Shown: positions 34,088 through 43,995, counted from the stretch's first letter. The stretch: 64,000 bases of DNA from Escherichia hormaechei_A (GCA_042434945.1 CP170191.1:2542001-2606000); one strand, 5' to 3'. Translations and numbers: made by a program. Notes: generated from the sequence alone by a model not told the origin.

Positions 34088-35554
34088 ATGTCTGATTCAA
34101 ACCCAATTTTGTTCTCCTCTGCGCAGAGCATTGAAGCTTACCAGCAGGCGATTGAACAAAGCACTCAGGCTGTGATGCAGTGGCTGAAACAGTCTGAGAT
34201 GTACCAGGGCAAAACGGTCGCGGAGCTGCGCGACCGTATTAAGCTGGATTTCAACCCGAAAGGGCTGGGCAACGAAGCGGCGATCGAACGCGCCGTGGAG
34301 TTCTTCCTGAAAGACAGTTTGTCCGTTCATCACCCGCAGTGCGTGGCGCACCTGCACTGCCCAAGCCTGGTGGTTAGCCAGGCGGCGGAAGTGCTGATCA
34401 ACGCCACTAACCAGAGTATGGACTCCTGGGATCAAAGCCCGTCCGCAACCATCATTGAGATCAAACTGATCGAATGGCTGCGTACCCGCGTGGGTTATCA
34501 GGCTGGCGACGCAGGCGTCTTCACCAGCGGCGGCACCCAGAGTAACCTGATGGGGCTGATGCTGGCGCGTGACGCGTTCTTTGCGCGTCAGGGCCACTCG
34601 GTTCAGCAGGACGGTCTGACAGGCGATCTGCGTAAGATCCGCGTGCTGTGTTCAGAAAATGCCCACTTCTCCGTGCAGAAAAACATGGCGCTGATGGGTC
34701 TGGGCTACCAGTCCGTGGTGCAGGTGAAAACTGACGAATTCTCCCGCATGGATCTCACCGATCTGGCGGCGAAAATCGAACAGTGCAACGCGAAAGGCGA
34801 GCAGATCCTGGCGATTGTGGCCACGGCCGGTACGACCGATGCGGGTGCTATCGATCCGCTGCGTGCTATTGCTGAGCTGGCTGCGAAACAGAATATCTGG
34901 GTGCACGTTGATGCGGCCTGGGGCGGCGCGCTGCTGATGTCTGAGCAGTATCGTCACTACCTGGACGGTATCGAGCTCGTGGATTCCGTCACCCTGGACT
35001 TCCACAAGCAGTTCTTCCAGACCATCAGCTGCGGTGCGTTCCTGCTGAAAGAAGCGCGTCACTATGAACTGATGCGCTATCAGGCGGCCTATCTGAACTC
35101 TGAGTTCGATGAAGAAGCGGGTGTACCTAACCTGGTCTCCAAATCTCTGCAAACCACGCGCCGTTTCGACGCGCTGAAACTGTGGATGAGCCTGGAAGCG
35201 CTGGGTCAGGAGCAATACGCGGCAATCATCGATCACGGCGTGACGCTGGCACAGCAGGTTGCGGCTTACGTGAAAGAGCAGTCTGCTCTGGAACTGGTGA
35301 TGCAACCCCAGCTGGCAAGCGTGCTGTTCCGATTCCGTCCGCAGGCGCAGATGGATGACGCCGGTATTGCTCTGCTGAACCAGAAAATTGGCGATGCGCT
35401 GCTGGAGTCTGGCCGTGCAAACGTCGGTGTGACCGAGCATAACGGTATCACCTGCCTGAAGCTGACCCTGCTGAACCCAACCGTGACGCTGGAGGACGTA
35501 AAAATCCTGCTGTCTCTGGTTGAGCGTACCGCGCAGGAAGTGATGGCGAAGTAA
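34088..35554 (+). CDS. ddc: Ddc, L-2,4-diaminobutyrate decarboxylase
   Basis: A 488-residue group II PLP decarboxylase (glutamate/aromatic amino acid decarboxylase fold). It converts L-2,4-diaminobutyrate to 1,3-diaminopropane. Conserved elements: FTSGGTQSNLMGLMLAR (about 140-156), VHVDAAWGGALL with the PLP Asp, and SVTLDFHKQFFQ with the Schiff-base Lys at about residue 310. The ATG at 34088 is chosen over the in-frame TTG codons at 34076 and 34079, since family sequence begins with MSDSNPILF. It lies 18 bases after dat and is followed by a strong terminator. The pathway supplies an alternative diamine and, in some species, siderophore precursors. Confidence 0.94.
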   Translation: MSDSNPILFSSAQSIEAYQQAIEQSTQAVMQWLKQSEMYQGKTVAELRDRIKLDFNPKGLGNEAAIERAVEFFLKDSLSVHHPQCVAHLHCPSLVVSQAAEVLINATNQSMDSWDQSPSATIIEIKLIEWLRTRVGYQAGDAGVFTSGGTQSNLMGLMLARDAFFARQGHSVQQDGLTGDLRKIRVLCSENAHFSVQKNMALMGLGYQSVVQVKTDEFSRMDLTDLAAKIEQCNAKGEQILAIVATAGTTDAGAIDPLRAIAELAAKQNIWVHVDAAWGGALLMSEQYRHYLDGIELVDSVTLDFHKQFFQTISCGAFLLKEARHYELMRYQAAYLNSEFDEEAGVPNLVSKSLQTTRRFDALKLWMSLEALGQEQYAAIIDHGVTLAQQVAAYVKEQSALELVMQPQLASVLFRFRPQAQMDDAGIALLNQKIGDALLESGRANVGVTEHNGITCLKLTLLNPTVTLEDVKILLSLVERTAQEVMAK

Positions 35555-35559
35555 TACTT

Positions 35560-35590
35560 ATCCCTCTCCCACCCGGGAGAGGGATTGTTT
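35560..35590. terminator. Terminator after ddc, shared with convergent wzc
   Basis: Perfect stem TCCCTCTCCC/GGGAGAGGGA with a four-base loop, then a T-rich run (TTGTTTTT). It separates ddc from the end of the convergent wzc. Confidence 0.85.
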
Positions 35591-35598
35591 TTCCCGCG

Positions 35599-37797
35599 CT
35601 AACGCCTTTCCCCTTTTTTCCTCGAAGCATAACCGTATTCATACTGGCTGTACCCCGAGCTGTAATACAGCGCTGCGGATTTAACAATATCGTTGAGGAT
35701 TGTGCCGCTGACCTTCACGCCGACGTGCTGTAACCGTTTAACGGTATTCTCCATCTCTTTCACGCTGGTTTTATCGAAACGGGCAACCATTAGCGTTGTT
35801 CCGGCTGCTCTGGCGACCAGCGCGGCATCGGTGACGGCCAGGACCGGCGGTGTATCAATGATGACGATGTCATATTGCTCGTTAACCCAGGACATGACGG
35901 AAAGGAATCGTTCGCTTAACAGCAATTCTAACGGGCGCAGGGGTTCCGGGCCGCAGGTGATGACGTCAATTCCCCCTTTTTCAGCATGCTGAATGACCTC
36001 CGCTAAGTCGCGTTTCCCTTCGAGCAGGCAGGACAATCCGTGGCGGTTCTCCAGACCAAAAATATTATGAACATAGCCCTGGCGCATATCCGCATCAATA
36101 AACAGCACCCGCTGACCGCTCTGCCCGGCGATGGCCGCCAGATTCGTCGCCACCAGCGTTTTTCCGCAGTCCTGCGTGGGGCCAGAAATCATCACAATGC
36201 GGTTCTCAGCCTCCATCATGGTGAAATGCAGACTGGTCCGCAGCCCGCGTACTGCTTCAACAAACATATCAGCAGGGCGATCGACGGGCAGGAAAGGCAC
36301 ATCCGAGGTTTTGTGTTTCCAGCGACGAGAAAACGGATTTTTTCTGCGCAACTGCGTTTTACTCCACAGCCACTGTGAACGTGGCAACGTAGCCAGAACC
36401 GGCATCCCCTGCGCTTCCAGCTGTTCGGAAAGCGTGATCCCACGTTTGAACGCCTGACGTACCAGCACGGTCCCCATTGAGAGCATTAGCCCGAACAGCG
36501 CGCCAAGAACGAAGATTAACGCTTTACGCGGCTTTATCGGGTCCGGCAGCGTAACAGCCTCATCAATGATCCTCACGTTCCCGACAGCGCTGGAGCGGGA
36601 AATATTCAGCTCCTGCTGGCGCGTCAATAGCTGTAAATAAATCGTGCGACCCGACTCAACATCGCGGCTCAGGCGTAAAATCTCCTGCTGCGTGGAGGGC
36701 ATAGCTGACACACGGTTATTGAGACGCTCCCGTTCCCGCTCAAGGGTCTGTCTCTTTTCATGCAATGCACGATAGGTAGGGTGACTTTTTTTAAAGAGCT
36801 GGGAGATCTCTGCCTCCCGGAACGTCAGCTCATTTAGCTGATTCTCAACGTTAACAACCTGATCCAGTACAGATTTTGCCTCCAGAGACAGGTCCACCGA
36901 GTCTCGCTGCGCCCGGTAGGCATTCAGCCGCGCTTCTGCCTGATCAAGGTCCGCGCTGATTTTCGGCAACTGCGCCTGTAAAAAATCCAGACTACGAGAA
37001 TCCTGAGCCTCCTGGCGCGCGATATTTTGCTGGAGATAATTTTCAGCAATTGCATTCAGCACCCGGGCGATGCTGTCAGGATCTTCGCCCGTCAGGGTTA
37101 AGGTCATGATACCGCTCTGTTTCTCCGATTCCGCAACCGTGAGACGCTTCTTCAGCGCGTTGATCGTCTCAAGCCGCGTCAACGACTTAAGCGAAAATTG
37201 CGTGCCTGGCTCAGCCTCAATCGACGTCACCAGCAGAACGATCCCTTGCGTAACCAGCGTTTTCCCAACCTGGCCGTCGGCCTCAATGTTTTCGCCCGTC
37301 AGGTGATATTTTCCCGCTTCCTGTACGGTCAGCGTGAGCTCTTGCGCGTTGCCTTCCACCTGCGGGATCTGGAGTTCGCCTAACGTGATTTTGCCCTGCT
37401 CACGCCCTTGCAGACGCTGCCAGAGACGCCCCACCACAGGCAAAACGCGCTGCTTTGCCTGCTGTGTCAGAGCTAATTTGTCAACGGTCTCGCCGAGGAT
37501 CATGCGGGATTTCAGCAGTAAAATTTCAGGGGCAACATCCGGCGACACATCGGTGCCCAGCTGGCTCAAACCTTTGAGCAGGTTGTTATCCTGTTTGTTT
37601 TCAATTTGCACCATGGCATCCGCCTGATAAACAGGTGGCGCAATCCAGGCATAGAGACCGGCGCACAGGATGAACAGGAACGTCACGCACAGAATCATCG
37701 TGCGGTGGTCGATCATCTCGACGAGCAAACGAACGAGATCGACTTCATGTTGTTGGGGTGCCGCTGCACCATAATTGTCTGTTGTGTAAGACGACAT
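35599..37797 (-). CDS. wzc: Wzc/Etk-type polysaccharide co-polymerase and tyrosine autokinase
   Basis: A 732-residue inner-membrane BY-kinase that controls polymerisation and export of surface polysaccharide. An N-terminal Wzz domain is bounded by a helix near residues 30-50 (MILCVTFLFILCAGLYAWIA) and one near 430-450 (ALIFVLGALFGLMLSMGTV), with a coiled-coil periplasmic part between. The kinase domain has Walker A SGPTQDCGKT, Walker A' VLFIDADMRQG and Walker B IVIIDTPPVL. The C-terminus ends in a tyrosine cluster (ALYYSSGYSQYEYGYAS, six Tyr) for autophosphorylation. Start ATG at 37797 overlaps the wzb stop as TAATG. It is closer in layout to Etk of the gfc/group 4 system than to a complete capsule locus, as no gfcABCD or glycosyltransferase genes are nearby. 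Confidence 0.9.
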   Translation of the reverse strand: MSSYTTDNYGAAAPQQHEVDLVRLLVEMIDHRTMILCVTFLFILCAGLYAWIAPPVYQADAMVQIENKQDNNLLKGLSQLGTDVSPDVAPEILLLKSRMILGETVDKLALTQQAKQRVLPVVGRLWQRLQGREQGKITLGELQIPQVEGNAQELTLTVQEAGKYHLTGENIEADGQVGKTLVTQGIVLLVTSIEAEPGTQFSLKSLTRLETINALKKRLTVAESEKQSGIMTLTLTGEDPDSIARVLNAIAENYLQQNIARQEAQDSRSLDFLQAQLPKISADLDQAEARLNAYRAQRDSVDLSLEAKSVLDQVVNVENQLNELTFREAEISQLFKKSHPTYRALHEKRQTLERERERLNNRVSAMPSTQQEILRLSRDVESGRTIYLQLLTRQQELNISRSSAVGNVRIIDEAVTLPDPIKPRKALIFVLGALFGLMLSMGTVLVRQAFKRGITLSEQLEAQGMPVLATLPRSQWLWSKTQLRRKNPFSRRWKHKTSDVPFLPVDRPADMFVEAVRGLRTSLHFTMMEAENRIVMISGPTQDCGKTLVATNLAAIAGQSGQRVLFIDADMRQGYVHNIFGLENRHGLSCLLEGKRDLAEVIQHAEKGGIDVITCGPEPLRPLELLLSERFLSVMSWVNEQYDIVIIDTPPVLAVTDAALVARAAGTTLMVARFDKTSVKEMENTVKRLQHVGVKVSGTILNDIVKSAALYYSSGYSQYEYGYASRKKGERR

Positions 37798-38246
37798 TAA
37801 TGCTTCATTCCTTTCTGACCTAAACGACGTGCCCATTCCTGACTGGCTTTACCCAATAGCCCAAACACATATTCAAACGCTTCCCGGCTTTGACGGTAGG
37901 GATCGGGGATCTCCTGCGGCTCCAGCCATTGCCCAAAAAGCAGCGACTTTCCTCGAATCTCCGGCGCCATGGCCGCAATGAAGCGAAGATGTTCCGGCTC
38001 CATAACCAGGATAAGATCGGATCCCTGCATCAAATTGCGTGTCAGCCTTCGCGCCACATGACCGTCGAGGGAAATCCCATGCCGCCAGGCTACGTCCTGG
38101 GCGCTGTCATCCGCCGGGCACCCTTCAAGCCCGAATATGCCCGCCGAGGCGATATATCTGTCGGGCAGGTGCTGGCGTAAAAGCCGCTCCCCAATCGGAG
38201 AACGGCAGACATTTCCGGTGCAAACCACGAGTATTGATTTGAACAT
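37797..38246 (-). CDS. wzb: Wzb/Etp-type low-molecular-weight protein tyrosine phosphatase
   Basis: A 149-residue LMW-PTP. The catalytic P-loop is VCTGNVCRSP at about residues 8-17 (Cys-x5-Arg), and the general-acid Asp is in IPDPYRQS at about 117-124. It dephosphorylates the tyrosine tail of the adjacent Wzc-type kinase, allowing the cycle needed for polymer export. The ATG at 38246 overlaps the wza stop as TAATG, and its own stop overlaps the wzc ATG in the same way. The four-codon extension to 38258 is unlikely. Confidence 0.92.
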   Translation of the reverse strand: MFKSILVVCTGNVCRSPIGERLLRQHLPDRYIASAGIFGLEGCPADDSAQDVAWRHGISLDGHVARRLTRNLMQGSDLILVMEPEHLRFIAAMAPEIRGKSLLFGQWLEPQEIPDPYRQSREAFEYVFGLLGKASQEWARRLGQKGMKH

Positions 38247-39385
38247 TATTGCGGCCACGATCTGATGTAACGAACCGTTTCGGTAAGGTCATGCACCCCG
38301 CTGATGGTCGGAACAAGCTGTGATATCACGCGATTCCAGCGGGACAGTGGTGCAGTGGTGACATAGACAATGTCATAGGGCTCAAGCTGAAACTCGGTGC
38401 CTAACACCATGGCTGATGCGTCCTGAGCATTGAGCTGGTAGAGGTTGGCAATTTTTTCTGAACGCTCGCTTTTCGGCAGCGAACGAATGACAAAAATTCC
38501 GGTGGCATCGGCCATATTCTGATTCAGCCCACCGGCATTGCCCAGCGCTTCGGCCAGGGTCATGCCGCTGCGATCCATTTTCAGCGTGCTCTGTTTAACG
38601 ACCTCGCCCATGACGAACACTTTCAGCGCATCGTTGCGGGGGACAAACAGAATATCGCCGGGATAGAGCAGCTTATTTTGCGTGAGATCGCCATGCTGCA
38701 TCAGCGCATATAGCGAGAGGCGCGTGTCCTTCCCATTATGCGTCAGCACGACATTGCGCCAGTCCGCGTCGGCAGAGAGCCCCCCAGCGGCGTTCACGGC
38801 ATCCATGACCGTTAACGGGATATTGGTAATAGCCTGCTGCCCTGACTTCACCACCTCGCCCGTCACATAGGCTTTTTGTGAGCGAAAAGAGGCGACGCTG
38901 ACATCCACCTGCGGGCTTTCAATAACATTGTTCAGCCGGGCCGTGATCTCCTCGCGTACCCGTGCGACCGTTTTGCCAGCCACCGGCAATTTACCGACAT
39001 AGGGATAGAAAAGCGTGCCGTCGGCATTGACCCAGTTACCGGTGTCACTGGCGCTACGATACTGCCCTGCCGGGGTTGTCAGTTCAGGGTGATCCCAGAC
39101 GGTGACGGTTAGAATATCCCCAACGCCGATACGGTATTCCCAGTTTTTGACCTGTTCATCCAGATTAGGATTTGCCTGAGATTTCAAAACCGATGGTCGC
39201 ATTTTTTCAATTAACGAAGGCGTAAGAGGATAAACATCAATCCGTTTCTCAAGACGATCATTTGCATCTTCTGCGGCAATTATCTTTTTTCCAGCGAGAT
39301 CGAGATGCTGGCCAGGGTAAAATACGCAGCCAGATAAGGGGGTGATAATTAAAAATAATATCGATACAACTGTTGTGTTTTTCAT
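38246..39385 (-). CDS. wza: Wza/GfcE-type outer-membrane polysaccharide export lipoprotein
   Basis: A 379-residue export channel protein. The signal peptide ends in the lipobox LSGC at residues 17-20. A Poly_export domain starts at YRIGVGDILTVTVWDHPELT (about 87-106), followed by two SLBB domains (about 170-250 and 255-340). The C-terminal amphipathic region (about 350-379: RWNRVISQLVPTISG) would form the membrane-spanning helical barrel. It is the first gene of a three-gene unit wza-wzb-wzc joined by one-base TAATG overlaps. The lack of synthesis genes suggests it serves a polysaccharide encoded elsewhere. Confidence 0.92.
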   Translation of the reverse strand: MKNTTVVSILFLIITPLSGCVFYPGQHLDLAGKKIIAAEDANDRLEKRIDVYPLTPSLIEKMRPSVLKSQANPNLDEQVKNWEYRIGVGDILTVTVWDHPELTTPAGQYRSASDTGNWVNADGTLFYPYVGKLPVAGKTVARVREEITARLNNVIESPQVDVSVASFRSQKAYVTGEVVKSGQQAITNIPLTVMDAVNAAGGLSADADWRNVVLTHNGKDTRLSLYALMQHGDLTQNKLLYPGDILFVPRNDALKVFVMGEVVKQSTLKMDRSGMTLAEALGNAGGLNQNMADATGIFVIRSLPKSERSEKIANLYQLNAQDASAMVLGTEFQLEPYDIVYVTTAPLSRWNRVISQLVPTISGVHDLTETVRYIRSWPQ

Positions 39386-39867
39386 TTATTACATAATATC
39401 TTTTATAGTAGTGATTATCGTATACAGGATAAAACAGTAACATTTCACTCAAGCACAAGTTGCTGTTATTCAATGAATTAACAGAAACACAAAGAGTATT
39501 TATAAAACCACACGACATTCCTTTGGGCAGACTTTACAGCCCTGCATTGTCTTAATCAGGCATTTGGAAAGAGGGTTTCAGGCAATCTTAAATGTTCTAT
39601 TTGTTGAATGCATGCCTGAATCTTAGTAAATTTGCCTTGAAAATTTTTTTTCAGAATTAATTAATAAACCAATAATTATGTTATCTGTATAAGCTCATAT
39701 TTATTCGTCGAAGTAATAATTAATGACGGTTGCGACTACACAAAACCGTGCACTTTTGTTACATTTTTTGCAAACTCACCCTGTGAGGATACTTAAAATG
39801 AACTGTCTGCCATCCGTTATCGGATCTGCACACAAAAAGTATCAGTAACGATATGACTGGAGAAAAA
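39386..39867. other. AT-rich divergent region between wza and rcnB
   Basis: About 480 bases, strongly AT-rich at 39386-39760, that must contain the wza promoter (leftward) and the rcnB promoter (rightward). I see no conserved RNA or gene. K-12 has rcnR and rcnA upstream of rcnB; neither is present here. Confidence 0.6.
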
Positions 39868-40200
39868 ATGGCTAAGCGTAAATTGTTGCTTCTGGGTGTA
39901 TTACTGTCACTGGCGGGGGCCGCGCACGCTGCACCGCAAACATCGACAGCGCCTTCCGGCATCAAGGCCTATGAAGAGCAAGAGTTTATTGCCGATTTTA
40001 CGAAGTTTAAAATCGGCGACACCGCGCCCGCGCAGTATCAGACGCCTGAGTACACCATCAAACAGTACCAGCTGCGTAACCTTCCCGCGCCCGATGCTGG
40101 CACACACTGGACCTACATGGGTGAGAATTATGTTCTGATTGGCGATGCCGATGGCAAAATCTACAAAGCCTATAACGGAGATATTTTCTATCACCGCTGA
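39868..40200 (+). CDS. rcnB: RcnB, periplasmic nickel/cobalt homeostasis protein
   Basis: A 110-residue periplasmic protein with a Sec signal peptide (LLLLGVLLSLAGAAHA, cleavage after about residue 20). The mature part carries the RcnB-family signature IKQYQLRNLPAPDAGTHWTYMG and ends KAYNGDIFYHR, nearly the same as E. coli RcnB (YohN). RcnB limits nickel and cobalt efflux by RcnA and so tunes intracellular metal. ATG at 39868 with GGAG five bases upstream is preferred over the ATG at 39853. The usual partners rcnR and rcnA are missing from this locus. Confidence 0.93.
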   Translation: MAKRKLLLLGVLLSLAGAAHAAPQTSTAPSGIKAYEEQEFIADFTKFKIGDTAPAQYQTPEYTIKQYQLRNLPAPDAGTHWTYMGENYVLIGDADGKIYKAYNGDIFYHR

Positions 40201-40630
40201 TACGATCCTAATCCGTCCGTGGCAGGAGAGCGATCGCCCTTTCCTGCGCACGCTCTTCCTTCACGCCCGACGTGAAGCCTGGCCGTGGCTGGACAGTTCT
40301 GCGTGGCAGCTTGAAGATTTTGACGCGGCAACCCTGGACGAAGGGATTTGGGTGGCGGAGCAGGATGGGCACCGACTTGGCTTTGCCTCAGTCTCGACGA
40401 ACGATAATTTTCTGCACAACCTGTTTGTCGATCCGAACTATCAGAGCCTGGGCGTCGGACATGTATTGCTTGAACACGTGCAGAAGACGTTTACCAGCAC
40501 GGGTTCACTCAAGTGTCTGGTGAAGAATGAGCGGGCGGTTGCGTTTTACCAGCGCCACGGCTGGCACATTGAGGCGACGGGAGATTCTCCGGACGGAGAG
40601 TATTATTTGATGCACTATCGGCTTGGGTAA
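40151..40630 (+). CDS. GNAT-family N-acetyltransferase
   Basis: A protein of about 159 residues from the ATG at 40151 (other in-frame starts 40139, 40145). The GNAT domain begins at ILIRPWQESD and covers the rest: acceptor-side helices (FLRTLFLHARREAW), the central strand LHNLFVDPNYQSLGVGHVLLEHV with the pyrophosphate-binding Q/R-x-x-G-x-G/A type loop as QSLGVG, and the C-terminal VAFYQRHGW. The substrate is unknown. It overlaps rcnB by about 50 bases in another frame if the ATG is right, so the start is uncertain; the conserved domain begins only past the rcnB stop at 40200. A REP-type palindrome follows. Confidence 0.8.
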   Translation: MAKSTKPITEIFSITADTILIRPWQESDRPFLRTLFLHARREAWPWLDSSAWQLEDFDAATLDEGIWVAEQDGHRLGFASVSTNDNFLHNLFVDPNYQSLGVGHVLLEHVQKTFTSTGSLKCLVKNERAVAFYQRHGWHIEATGDSPDGEYYLMHYRLG

Positions 40631-40631
40631 A

Positions 40632-40702
40632 GTCAGGTGGCGCTACGCTTACCTGACCTACAAAATCGAGCCAGGCCGGGTAAGGCGAAGCCGCCACCCG
40701 GC
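40632..40702. repeat. REP/BIME-type palindromic element
   Basis: GTCAGGTGGCGCTACGCTTACCTGAC and GCCGGGTAAGGCGAAGCCGCCACCCGGC-type units in opposite orientation (second unit at about 40675-40702). It lies between the convergent acetyltransferase and apbC genes and at the left edge of the E. coli-like apbC-metG block. Confidence 0.8.
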
Positions 40703-40719
40703 ACTAACGCGCAGAGGCG

Positions 40720-41829
40720 TTAGACCGCGCGGAAGGAAATCTCGCCTGGAATGACTTCACCCTGCCAGTAGAGCTGAGCTGCAACGCGGTCAGCCAGCTG
40801 GCGGTAGATAGCGGTAAATTCGCTCTCCGGACGGCTGATAACCGTTGGCGTACCTTTATCGAGATCCTCACGTAAGGAGATGTGTAACGGCATCTGCCCC
40901 AGCAGCTGTGTATGGTATTTTTCAGCCAGTTTCTCTGCACCACCGGTACCGAAAATCGGTTCATGGTGACCACAGTTACTGCAAATATGCACACTCATGT
41001 TCTCGACAATACCGAGCACCGGAACCTCGACTTTCTCGAACATCACAATGCCTTTTTTCGCATCGATCAGCGCGATGTCCTGCGGGGTGGTGACCACGAC
41101 TGCACCGGTTACTGGAATGTTTTGCGCCAGCGTCAATTGAATGTCACCGGTGCCTGGCGGCATATCAAGCACCAGATAGTCGAGATCCGGCCACAAGGTT
41201 TCCTGCAACATCTGCATTAACGCCTTGCTCGCCATCGGTCCACGCCACACCATCGCATTGTCGTCAGTGACCAGATAACCAATTGAATTGGTTGCCAGGC
41301 CATGAGACATAATCGGTGCCATATGGGTACCGTCCGGCGAAGTTGGACGCTGATTTTCTGCGCCCAACATTGTTGGGATTGATGGGCCGTAGATATCGGC
41401 GTCCAGAATGCCGACTTTCGCCCCTTCTGCCGCCAGCGCCAGTGCCAGGTTTACCGCCGTGGACGATTTACCCACGCCGCCTTTACCGGAACTCACCGCG
41501 ATAATGTTCTTCACACCGTTAATTCCCGGCTGATTCTTCACGCGTTTCAGAGTGGCTATGTTATGCGACAGTTTCCAGTCGATAGCTTTCGCCCCGGTGA
41601 TGCGCAGCAGTTCGGCGCTACATTGCTCTTTTAACTCTTCGAACGCGCTATGCCAGACAAACGGCATAACCAGTTCCACATGCAACGTGTCGTCCATCCA
41701 GGCGACATGGTGCAACGCTTTCAGCGTGGTGAGGTTATGCTTCAGGGTTGGGTGCTGAAAATTGGCCAGTGTCCCGGCGACCATTGCGCGCAAGGCTTCT
41801 GGTGATTTGGCCTGGGATTGTTCGTTCAT
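40720..41829 (-). CDS. apbC: ApbC (Mrp), iron-sulfur cluster carrier P-loop ATPase
   Basis: A 369-residue cytosolic ATPase that binds and transfers Fe-S clusters. An N-terminal DUF59-type domain occupies about residues 5-95. The deviant Walker A is AVSSGKGGVGKSSTAVNLALA (split here as SSGKGGVGKSS core) near residue 110, Walker B is YLVLDMPPGTGD, and the cluster-binding pair is CSNC in HICSNCG near residue 283. The start ATG at 41829 has CGGG upstream; the longer frame to 41859 has no ribosome site. It is nearly identical to K-12 Mrp and diverges from metG as in E. coli. Confidence 0.96.
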   Translation of the reverse strand: MNEQSQAKSPEALRAMVAGTLANFQHPTLKHNLTTLKALHHVAWMDDTLHVELVMPFVWHSAFEELKEQCSAELLRITGAKAIDWKLSHNIATLKRVKNQPGINGVKNIIAVSSGKGGVGKSSTAVNLALALAAEGAKVGILDADIYGPSIPTMLGAENQRPTSPDGTHMAPIMSHGLATNSIGYLVTDDNAMVWRGPMASKALMQMLQETLWPDLDYLVLDMPPGTGDIQLTLAQNIPVTGAVVVTTPQDIALIDAKKGIVMFEKVEVPVLGIVENMSVHICSNCGHHEPIFGTGGAEKLAEKYHTQLLGQMPLHISLREDLDKGTPTVISRPESEFTAIYRQLADRVAAQLYWQGEVIPGEISFRAV

Positions 41830-41960
41830 CCCGACTCCTTTTTTGTATAGATAAACCATCAGCTGATAGTTTACCTGAAGAATATAGAGAAGTACTTACT
41901 TAACATTTTCCCATTTGGTACTATCTAACCCCTTTTCACTATTAAGAAGTAATGCCTACT

Positions 41961-43994
41961 ATGACTCAAGTCGCGAAGAAAATTCTGGTGACGTGCGCAC
42001 TGCCGTACGCTAACGGCTCAATCCACCTCGGCCATATGCTGGAGCACATCCAGGCTGATGTCTGGGTCCGTTACCAGCGAATGCGCGGCCACGAGGTCAA
42101 CTTCATCTGCGCCGACGATGCCCACGGTACACCGATCATGCTGAAAGCTCAGCAGCTTGGTATCACCCCGGAGCAGATGATTGGCGAAATGAGTCAGGAG
42201 CATCAGACTGATTTCGCAGGCTTTAACATCAGCTATGACAACTATCACTCGACGCACAGCGAAGAGAACCGCCAGTTGTCAGAACTTATCTACTCTCGCC
42301 TGAAAGAAAACGGTTTTATTAAAAACCGCACCATCTCTCAGCTGTACGATCCGGAAAAAGGCATGTTCCTGCCGGACCGTTTTGTGAAAGGCACCTGCCC
42401 GAAATGTAAATCCCCGGATCAATACGGCGATAACTGCGAAGTCTGCGGCGCGACCTACAGCCCGACTGAACTGATCGAGCCGAAATCGGTGGTTTCTGGC
42501 GCTACGCCGGTAATGCGTGATTCTGAACACTTCTTCTTTGATCTGCCCTCTTTCAGCGAAATGTTGCAGGCATGGACCCGCAGCGGTGCGTTGCAGGAGC
42601 AGGTGGCAAATAAAATGCAGGAGTGGTTTGAATCTGGCCTGCAACAGTGGGATATCTCCCGCGACGCCCCTTACTTCGGTTTTGAAATTCCGAACGCGCC
42701 GGGCAAATATTTCTACGTCTGGCTGGACGCACCGATTGGCTACATGGGTTCTTTCAAGAATCTGTGCGACAAGCGCGGCGACAGCGTAAGCTTCGATGAA
42801 TACTGGAAGAAAGACTCCACCGCCGAGCTGTACCACTTCATCGGTAAAGATATTGTTTACTTCCACAGCCTGTTCTGGCCTGCCATGCTGGAAGGCAGCA
42901 ACTTCCGCAAGCCGTCCAACCTGTTTGTTCATGGCTATGTGACGGTGAACGGCGCAAAGATGTCCAAGTCTCGCGGCACCTTTATTAAAGCCAGCACCTG
43001 GCTGAATCATTTTGACGCAGACAGCCTGCGTTACTACTACACTGCGAAACTCTCTTCGCGCATTGATGATATCGATCTCAACCTGGAAGATTTCGTTCAG
43101 CGTGTGAATGCCGATATCGTTAACAAAGTGGTTAACCTGGCCTCCCGTAATGCGGGCTTTATCAACAAGCGTTTTGACGGCGTGCTGGCAAGCGAACTGG
43201 CTGACCCGCAGTTGTACAAAACCTTCACTGATGCCGCTGAAGTGATTGGTGAAGCGTGGGAAAGCCGTGAATTTGGTAAAGCCGTGCGCGAAATCATGGC
43301 GCTGGCTGATCTGGCTAACCGCTATGTCGATGAACAGGCTCCGTGGGTGGTGGCGAAACAGGAAGGCCGCGATGCCGACCTGCAGGCAATTTGCTCAATG
43401 GGCATCAACCTGTTCCGCGTGCTGATGACTTACCTGAAGCCGGTACTGCCGAAACTGACCGAGCGTGCAGAAGCATTCCTCAATACGGAACTGACCTGGG
43501 ATGGTATCCAGCAACCGCTGCTGGGCCACAAAGTGAATCCGTTCAAGGCGCTGTATAACCGCATCGATATGAGGCAGGTTGAAGCACTGGTGGAAGCCTC
43601 TAAAGAAGAAGTAAAAGCCGCTGCCGCGCCGGTAACTGGCCCGCTGGCAGATGATCCGATTCAGGAAACCATCACCTTTGACGACTTCGCTAAAGTTGAC
43701 CTGCGCGTGGCGCTGATTGAAAACGCAGAGTTTGTTGAAGGTTCTGACAAACTGCTGCGCCTGACGCTGGATCTCGGCGGTGAAAAACGCAATGTCTTCT
43801 CCGGTATTCGTTCTGCTTACCCGGATCCGCAGGCACTGATTGGTCGTCACACCATTATGGTGGCTAACCTGGCACCACGTAAAATGCGCTTCGGTATCTC
43901 TGAAGGCATGGTGATGGCTGCCGGTCCTGGCGGGAAAGATATTTTCCTGCTAAGCCCGGATGCCGGTGCTAAACCGGGTCATCAGGTGAAATAA
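41961..43994 (+). CDS. metG: MetG, methionyl-tRNA synthetase
   Basis: A 677-residue class I synthetase charging tRNA-Met. The catalytic HIGH-type motif is HLGH in [17 protein letters not shown] (about residues 15-30), and KMSKS is [10 protein letters not shown] near 330. The zinc knuckle has CPKC and CEVC (about 146-162). The C-terminal EMAP/tRNA-binding OB domain is at about 575-677 ([17 protein letters not shown]). ATG at 41961 is chosen because K-12 MetG starts MTQVAKKIL; the ATG at 41952 is three codons earlier. It appears essentially identical to E. coli. A strong terminator follows. Confidence 0.98.
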
Positions 43995-43995
43995 T

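Noticed and set aside
39798..39848. 16-codon ORF (MNCLPSVIGSAHKK...) with a GAGGA site just before rcnB
   Set aside because: Possible leader peptide, but no attenuator structure or conservation evidence can be seen.
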